12,713 nucleotides of DNA from Thermoanaerobaculales bacterium. GTDB lineage: Bacteria; Acidobacteriota; Thermoanaerobaculia; Thermoanaerobaculales; Sulfomarinibacteraceae. Position numbers and translations under genes: made by a program. Below are positions 7,943-12,713 of the stretch, in pieces (position 1 is the stretch's first letter; each line of letters opens with the position of its first letter). The stretch lies in the NCBI GenBank assembly GCA_025456385.1, contig JALOKS010000040.1, forward strand, positions 1-12,713, in the 5' to 3' direction. Under the pieces are notes generated by a model, which did no database searches, had not been told where the DNA came from, and saw only the letters and a list, made by a program, of their open reading frames with translations.

Positions 7943-10900
7943 GACGGCGCGCCGGGCTGTCCGGCCTCGTGCTGCCGTTCCTGCTCGCGGCCCCCGCCGC
8001 CGGCGGCTGGCTGGAGGTCTGGCAGGCCGACGAGCGCCTCGATCTCGCGACCGCCCGCAGCCTGGCGCTGGCGGCCATGACGGAGGAGCCCGCGAGCGCG
8101 GAGGGGGTGGCCGCGGCGATGTGGTGGCTGGCCAACCACGAGAGCCTGCCGGCACCCGAGGAGCCGCTCGCCGCGGTCGGCCGCGGGCGCGACCCCGAGC
8201 TCGGCTTCGTGCTCGAGCGCCTCGAGGCGGCGCTCGCCGCGATCCCGCCGGACGGCGCCCTCGTCCCGGCCGAGATCGCCGGTCCGTTCGGCGTGTTCTC
8301 GGTCCTCGACCTCGAGCGCGGGGTCGTGCCGGCCGACCCGGACCTGCCCGGGCTGGGCAGCGGCTGGAGCGAGCCCGCGGTCCCCTACCGGCTGACGATC
8401 GGGTCGGTGGACGGCTACCACGGGCCGCCGGTGAGCATGGCCGCCGCCGGAGTGACCCTGGTCGCGTGGACCCTCGAGGCCGAGGCCGACCTCGAGGGTT
8501 GGCTGGTGGTCGAGGCGCGCGGCAGCTTCAACCTCGAGCTCGACGGTCGCCCGGTCGACCGCCGCCGCGACTGCGGGCTCGCTGATCCCGCGACGACCTG
8601 GTACCGCCTCGAGCTCGCGCGCGGCCTCCACCGCCTGCGGCTCGAGATCGCCGGCCGGACCCTGCCGCGGGTGCGGGTGAGCCTGGTCGATGCCGAAGGG
8701 GCGGCGCTCGCCGGTGTGGGGCTCCGCGCGGGTGCGCCGGGCCCGACCGCGGCGTCCTCCTCGCTCGTCCGCCGCGACCCGCCCGCGGCGGCCGCCCTCG
8801 AGCGCCTCCTCGAGGACGGCTCCGGCGGCGTGCCGGAGCTGCTGCTGGCCGCGCGACTGGCGGCGGCGCGGGGTGACCCCGAGCGGGAGCGCGCCAGGCT
8901 CGAGCGCGCCCGTGAGCTCGAGCCCGGCGACCCGTGGGCGGCGCTGGCCTTGGCGCGGAGCCTGCTCGCGGAGGGCGGCGGTACGGCCGAGGGCGAGCGC
9001 GCGCGGCGCCTGACCCTGCTCCTCCGGGAGGCCGCCGCGCTGCCGGGCGCCGAGCTGGTCGCGTGGGCGCTGGCTGCGCGGGAGGGCCGGGTCGAGGACG
9101 GAGAGCGCATCCTCGACGCGTTGGTCGCCGGGCACGGCGGCGACCCGCGGGTGCTGGCGCTCCGTGTGCGCGACGCCGTCGAGCGGGGCTGGGCGCGGGA
9201 GGCCGAGGACGACCTGCAGCGCCTGGAGGCCGCCCTGCCAGGCTCGCCGGCGGTCACCGCGCTCCGGCTCGAGGTCCTGGCGGCGCTCGAGCGGTGGCAG
9301 GAGCGGGACCGCCTGCTGGCGGCGCTCGCGGCCTCGCCGGCGGCGGGCCTGCGTTGGATCGGCGACCTCGCCTCGGCGTGCCGGCTGGCGGATGCGACCG
9401 GCGTCGTCGAGCGGGTCCGCGGACGGGTGGCCAACCCGGACCTCGACCTGCAGGCGATCCAGCTCGCCGTCCAGAGCGGCGACCTCGGCCGCGGCAGGGC
9501 CCTGCTCGAGGCGGCCCGCACGCAGTGGGGCGACCTGGGCGCGCTCGACGAGCTCGCCCTGGTGGCGGCGGACGGCGAGCAACCCATGGTCGAGGAGGCG
9601 CTGGCCGCGGCCCTCCTGCGGAACCCGTCGAACCTGGAGCTGCTGACTCTCGCCTGGCGTCGGGGCGAGGTCCCGTTCTGGGAGCCCTTCGCGGTCGACG
9701 CCGGGGCCTTCGCCGCCGAGCACCGCGACTTCGCGACCGATGTCGACGTCGCGCTGCTGCTCGACCAGGCCGTCGAGCGGATCCACGGCGACGGCTCGAG
9801 CCTCTACTACTACCACGGGCTCAGCCGCGCCAACACGCCGGCGGGCGCGCGCCGCGCCGCGATCCTGCAGCCGCTGCCGGAGGCCTGGCTGCTCAAGGTG
9901 CGCATCCACAAGGCCGACGGCTCGATCGTGATTCCCGCCAACCTGCAGCCCGGCGACGAACGGATCGAGCTCCTCGGCGTCGAGCCGGGCGACCTCGTGG
10001 AGGAGGAGTACGTCGCCGCGGTGGAGGCGACCGGGGCCTCGCGGCGCGGACACCTGCCGCCCTACCTCTACCGCTTCGCCGATCCCGACCGCGCCTTCGG
10101 CCTCTCCGAGTACGTGCTGCTGGTGCCGCCGGAGCTCGAGCTGCAGGTCGACGGCAACTTCGCCGGGCTCGAGCGGAGCGAGGGCGAGATCGGCGGCCTG
10201 CGCCTGCAGCGCTGGCGGGCCGAGCGCGTGCCGCAGGTTGCGGTGGAGCCCTTCGCGCCGCCGGCGCAGGAGCTGGTGCCGTGGTTGAACTACGGCTTCG
10301 GCGTCAGCTGGCAGGACGTGGGGGACATTTTCCGCGACCGGCTGCTGCCGGCGCTGCGCACGTCGCCGGCGCTGCGCGACTGGGGGAGCACGGTGCTTGT
10401 CGGGGAGACCGCGGAGGAGCAGCTGCGCTCTCTGGTGGCGGCCACGGTCACCACCATCGAGGACGATCAGGGCGGCATCGACCCTGCGAGCTCGGCCGCG
10501 GATGTCTTCGCGACCCGCCGCGGGGACCGTTTCAAGGTCATCGCCGCCCTGCTGACGGCGGCTGGCTGGCGGGTCGATCTGGTGCTGACGCGGGCCTGGA
10601 ACGAGCGCGACCGCAACCTCAGGGTGCCGACCCTCGACGCCTTCCCGGCGGCGCTGATGCGGGTGGCGAAGGGCGGCGAGGAGCTGTGGCTCGACGTGCG
10701 CGAGGAGCAGCGTGGCGTCAACGCCCTCAGCCCCCTGTTCCAGGGAGCGGACGGCCTGGTGCTGCCGCTGAGCGAGCCGCGGCGGCCGGTGGAGCTCCTC
10801 GACCGCGTGCCGACCTTCGACAACTCGGACCAGGTGGAGAGGGTGCAGGTTCGGGCCGAGGTCGCGGCGGACGGCGAGGCCCGGATCGTGTTTCACATGC

Positions 10901-11469
10901 CGCTGCGCGGCGACGAGGCGGTCGAGCTCGAGGAGCGGGTCGAGGGCGTTCCGGCCGAGCAGGCGGCCATGCTCTACCGCCAGATGGCGAACAGCCTCTT
11001 CGCGGGGGCGGAGGAGGTTCGGGGCGGGATCGAGCGCGGCGACGACGGCCCGGCGGTCCGGCTCGAGCTCCGCGCGCCGCACGCCTGCGAGCCCGAGGGC
11101 GACGAGCTGGTCTGCCGCAGCCTGGTGCTCGCGCGGCCGCTGGTGCCGGTGCTGGCGACGCTGCCGTCGCGGACGCACCCGCTGGTGATGCGCCTGCCCG
11201 TCGAGCGCCGGCTCGAGCTCGAGCTGGTGCCGCCGCCCGGTTGGCAGGTGGCCGAGCGGCCGCCGCGCCGCCTCGAGGCCGCATGGGGATCGGTGCTCGA
11301 GACCCTCTCCGCGGCGCAGGGCGCCCAGCGCTCGGAGCTTTCAATCGTGCTGCCCGCGCAGACGGTCGAGCCCGCGGGCTACCGCGCCTTCGCCCGCTTC
11401 TGCCAGGCGGTCGACGAGCTCGCGACCCGGCCGCCGCGCCTGCAGCGCGCGCCCCGTGGGCCGACCTGA
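7939..11469 (+). CDS. Secreted DUF3857 protein with a degenerate (pseudo) transglutaminase core
   Basis: A 1176-residue paralogue of the preceding protein with the parts in the same order. It begins with signal peptide MRRRAGLSGLVLPFLLAAPA, followed by a jelly-roll-like region (about 170-255, FNLELDGRPV, then GLHRLRLEIAG). TPR-like helices span about 270-590, DUF3857 about 600-765 and a transglutaminase-like core about 824-925, ending in a long beta-rich C-terminus. In the core the catalytic Cys of GDCKDK is replaced by R864 (RRGDRFK) and the His of FNHA by A904 (FPAA), while D919 (WLD) remains. Thiol catalysis is therefore very unlikely, and a binding or scaffold role is my inference. The GTG start at 7939 overlaps the upstream TGA as GTGA, which indicates translational coupling; the frame is open farther upstream, but that part is a shadow of the first gene. 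No separate promoter is seen. The fold is certain for DUF3857 and good for the pseudo-core. Confidence 0.87.
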   Translation: MRRRAGLSGLVLPFLLAAPAAGGWLEVWQADERLDLATARSLALAAMTEEPASAEGVAAAMWWLANHESLPAPEEPLAAVGRGRDPELGFVLERLEAALAAIPPDGALVPAEIAGPFGVFSVLDLERGVVPADPDLPGLGSGWSEPAVPYRLTIGSVDGYHGPPVSMAAAGVTLVAWTLEAEADLEGWLVVEARGSFNLELDGRPVDRRRDCGLADPATTWYRLELARGLHRLRLEIAGRTLPRVRVSLVDAEGAALAGVGLRAGAPGPTAASSSLVRRDPPAAAALERLLEDGSGGVPELLLAARLAAARGDPERERARLERARELEPGDPWAALALARSLLAEGGGTAEGERARRLTLLLREAAALPGAELVAWALAAREGRVEDGERILDALVAGHGGDPRVLALRVRDAVERGWAREAEDDLQRLEAALPGSPAVTALRLEVLAALERWQERDRLLAALAASPAAGLRWIGDLASACRLADATGVVERVRGRVANPDLDLQAIQLAVQSGDLGRGRALLEAARTQWGDLGALDELALVAADGEQPMVEEALAAALLRNPSNLELLTLAWRRGEVPFWEPFAVDAGAFAAEHRDFATDVDVALLLDQAVERIHGDGSSLYYYHGLSRANTPAGARRAAILQPLPEAWLLKVRIHKADGSIVIPANLQPGDERIELLGVEPGDLVEEEYVAAVEATGASRRGHLPPYLYRFADPDRAFGLSEYVLLVPPELELQVDGNFAGLERSEGEIGGLRLQRWRAERVPQVAVEPFAPPAQELVPWLNYGFGVSWQDVGDIFRDRLLPALRTSPALRDWGSTVLVGETAEEQLRSLVAATVTTIEDDQGGIDPASSAADVFATRRGDRFKVIAALLTAAGWRVDLVLTRAWNERDRNLRVPTLDAFPAALMRVAKGGEELWLDVREEQRGVNALSPLFQGADGLVLPLSEPRRPVELLDRVPTFDNSDQVERVQVRAEVAADGEARIVFHMPLRGDEAVELEERVEGVPAEQAAMLYRQMANSLFAGAEEVRGGIERGDDGPAVRLELRAPHACEPEGDELVCRSLVLARPLVPVLATLPSRTHPLVMRLPVERRLELELVPPPGWQVAERPPRRLEAAWGSVLETLSAAQGAQRSELSIVLPAQTVEPAGYRAFARFCQAVDELATRPPRLQRAPRGPT

Positions 11470-11515
11470 AGCCTGATCCGGGCCGGCTTCCAGCCTGCGG
11501 CCGCCGGGATGTGAC

Positions 11516-11521
11516 TATACT
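11516..11521 (+). promoter_or_regulatory. -10-like element (TATACT) for rsgA
   Basis: TATACT, one base from the TATAAT consensus, ends 9 nt before the rsgA ATG, so the predicted leader is about 3 nt. There is no Shine-Dalgarno sequence in TCAGCGCTCG and no clear -35 box. This suggests rsgA is transcribed independently of the DUF3857 pair, from which it is separated by 61 bp. Confidence 0.6.
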
Positions 11522-11530
11522 CAGCGCTCG

Positions 11531-12433
11531 ATGGAGATCCTCGAAGGCACGGTCATCGCCATGCACGGTCCGCTGGTGCGGGTGCAGGCGGGCGGCCAGA
11601 CGCTGGTTGTCGCCTCGCGCCGTCGGCTCAACTGGGAGGGTGGCAGCCCGCCGGCGGCGAGGCTGGTCGTCGGCGATCGGGTGTCGCTCGAGCTCAAGGA
11701 CGAGGACGGGGTGATCGTCGCCGTGCACGCGCGCCGGAGCAGCCTCCTGCGGCGGGCACCGGCCAGCCACCGCGCCGAGGTCCTGGCCGCCAACGTCGAC
11801 CAGGCCCTGCTCGTCTTCGCCGCCCGCGAGCCGCCCCTCAAGCAGGGCCTTCTCGACCGCTTCCTCGTCGCCTGCAGCTTGTCGGGGATCGCCGCCACCA
11901 TCGTCGTCAACAAGCTCGACCAGGGGCTGGCCGAGATCGCGCCCCTGCTCGCCGTCTACCAGGGCCTCGGCTACACCGTGCGGCGCGTATCGGCGCGCAG
12001 CGGCTGGGGCCTCGGTGAGATCAAGCGCCTGCTGGTCGACCGCACCAGCCTCTTCTGCGGCCCGTCGGGCGCCGGCAAGTCCTCGCTCCTGAACGCCGTC
12101 TACCCCGGCTTCCGGCTCAGGGTCGGAGAGCTGTCCGAGAGCACCGGCAAGGGCCGGCACACGACCTCGCTCGCCGAGCTGATGCCGCTGCCCTACGGCG
12201 GCTTCGTGGTCGACACCCCGGGGCTCAAGGAGTTCGGCGTCTGGGAGGCCGAGACCGGCCGCCTGCTGGAGGCGTTTCCGGAGATCGCGCGGCACATGGG
12301 CTCCTGCCGCTTCGCCGACTGTCGCCACCGCCACGAGCCGGACTGCGCGGTGCGGGCCGCGGTCGAGTCGGGCGGGATCGACCCCGGCCGCTACGCCAGC
12401 TTCATCAAGATCCTCGACGAAGCCGCCGAGTAG
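11531..12433 (+). CDS. rsgA: Small ribosomal subunit biogenesis GTPase RsgA
   Basis: A circularly permuted GTPase (YjeQ family) that binds the 30S subunit late in assembly and helps release RbfA and check the decoding centre. The 300-residue protein has an N-terminal OB-fold (about 1-75). The GTPase motifs come in permuted order: G4 NKLD (127-130), then G5-like SARSGWG (154-160), G1 GPSGAGKS (177-184), the switch segment GKGRHTT (206-212) and G3 DTPG (228-231). The C-terminal zinc site has C259, C264, H266 and C272 in the pattern CX4CXHX5C. Length and all motifs are normal for the family. The ATG at 11531 starts directly at the OB-fold and follows a TATACT box. It stands alone here, with the large DUF3857 genes upstream and non-coding DNA downstream. 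Confidence 0.97.
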   Translation: MEILEGTVIAMHGPLVRVQAGGQTLVVASRRRLNWEGGSPPAARLVVGDRVSLELKDEDGVIVAVHARRSSLLRRAPASHRAEVLAANVDQALLVFAAREPPLKQGLLDRFLVACSLSGIAATIVVNKLDQGLAEIAPLLAVYQGLGYTVRRVSARSGWGLGEIKRLLVDRTSLFCGPSGAGKSSLLNAVYPGFRLRVGELSESTGKGRHTTSLAELMPLPYGGFVVDTPGLKEFGVWEAETGRLLEAFPEIARHMGSCRFADCRHRHEPDCAVRAAVESGGIDPGRYASFIKILDEAAE

Positions 12434-12435
12434 AG

Positions 12436-12474
12436 CGTTCGAACGTTTGGCTCATCCGGAATTGCATGGGATGA
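12436..12474. other. Palindrome and weak stem-loop just after rsgA
   Basis: CGTTCGAACG (12436-12445) is a perfect 10-bp palindrome starting two bases after the rsgA stop. TCATCC (12452-12457) can pair with GGATGA (12469-12474) over an 11-nt loop. Neither is followed by a T-run, so a role in termination is only possible. Confidence 0.3.
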
Positions 12475-12490
12475 CGGCCTCGGATGGGAC

Positions 12491-12633
12491 CCGTGCCCGA
12501 TTCCCTCTCCTTGCCCGAATTCAGGCTCAGTGACAGCGGCAGATGGCAGTGGCAGCTGCAGGGTCAGAGGGCAGTGAGCCGCGGCAGTGACCCGCGCCCG
12601 TCTCCGTCTCAGTCTCCGTGCCCGGATGCAGGC
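12491..12633. repeat. Degenerate hexamer-phased repeats in the non-coding tail
   Basis: Bases 12491-12520 read as five 6-mers CCGTGC, CCGATT, CCCTCT, CCTTGC, CCGAAT. Bases 12592-12627 read as six, CCGCGC, CCGTCT, CCGTCT, CAGTCT, CCGTGC, CCGGAT. The 24-nt segments 12503-12526 and 12610-12633 match at 19 of 24 positions. Between the two blocks CAGTG recurs four times (12528, 12547, 12572, 12585). I see no gene in 12434-12713: the short frames there have no recognisable motif. Confidence 0.55.
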
Positions 12634-12713
12634 CGAGTGGGCCGTGGTCTGGCCACCTCCGGGTCGTTCCCATAGGTCGTTAGCTGGCGAGGCGTCCGGC
12701 GTCAAGGGCGAGC

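Noticed and set aside
4286..8155. A 1289-codon open frame on the minus strand opposite the first DUF3857 gene
   Set aside because: It is a shadow caused by high GC and third-position bias. The translation is Arg/Gly/Pro/His-rich with no domain, while the plus strand carries the signal peptide, DUF3857 and catalytic motifs.
7618..11178. A 1186-codon open frame on the minus strand opposite the second DUF3857 gene
   Set aside because: Same antisense artefact: low-complexity basic translation with no recognisable motif.
4370..11469. Very frequent GAGCTCG and CTCGAG words across the large genes
   Set aside because: They follow from common Glu-Leu, Leu-Glu and Ala-Arg codon pairs in GC-biased usage and keep codon phase, so they are not a separate DNA motif.
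12391..12705. Small frames in the tail on either strand (104 codons minus, 63 codons plus at 12484-12675)
   Set aside because: They run through degenerate repeats, show no motif or start signal, and the minus-strand one overlaps the end of rsgA.

Overview
The window is very GC-rich (estimated by eye at above 70 %) and densely coding. Codon usage is strongly GC-biased and the proteins are rich in Ala, Arg, Glu and Leu. The gene set is a DNA polymerase III delta-like subunit, an NtrC-type regulator, mannose-1-phosphate guanylyltransferase, a HAD hydrolase, two giant secreted DUF3857/transglutaminase proteins and RsgA. It points to a free-living Gram-negative-type bacterium. An Acidobacteriota-like lineage (for example Thermoanaerobaculia/Holophagae) is my best guess, but that is inference from style and not shown by any marker here. 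No rRNA, tRNA, CRISPR array, transposase or phage gene is visible.

Layout. Bases 1-891 hold the 3' part of a holA-like gene (+), cut by the window edge. A sigma-54-dependent response regulator follows (939-2324, +). It converges on a single-domain manC (2481-3554, -), and the whole gap between them is filled by an AT-rich, inverted-repeat, MITE-like block. manC is divergent from a small HAD-family hydrolase (3624-4334, +) across only 69 bp. Two very large secreted proteins follow (4370-7942 and 7939-11469, +) and take up more than half of the window. They overlap by four bases (GTGA). Both have the same order of parts: signal peptide, jelly-roll-like domain, TPR-like helices, DUF3857, transglutaminase-like core, C-terminal beta region. 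The first keeps the Cys-His-Asp triad and the second has lost Cys and His. rsgA (11531-12433, +) closes the coding part, and the last 280 bp are non-coding with degenerate hexamer-phased repeats.

How the genes work together. holA, rsgA and manC are housekeeping or cell-envelope precursor genes with no obvious common pathway. The two DUF3857 proteins are the only clear functional unit: translationally coupled paralogues, one probably active and one probably a non-catalytic partner, both predicted to act outside the cytoplasm.

The most striking genome-wide signal is at the gene starts. All five genes whose upstream region is visible and that are not translationally coupled have a -10-like hexamer ending 6-9 nt before the start codon, and none has a convincing Shine-Dalgarno sequence. 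This would place the transcription start at or within about 3 nt of the start codon, so this organism probably makes many leaderless mRNAs.
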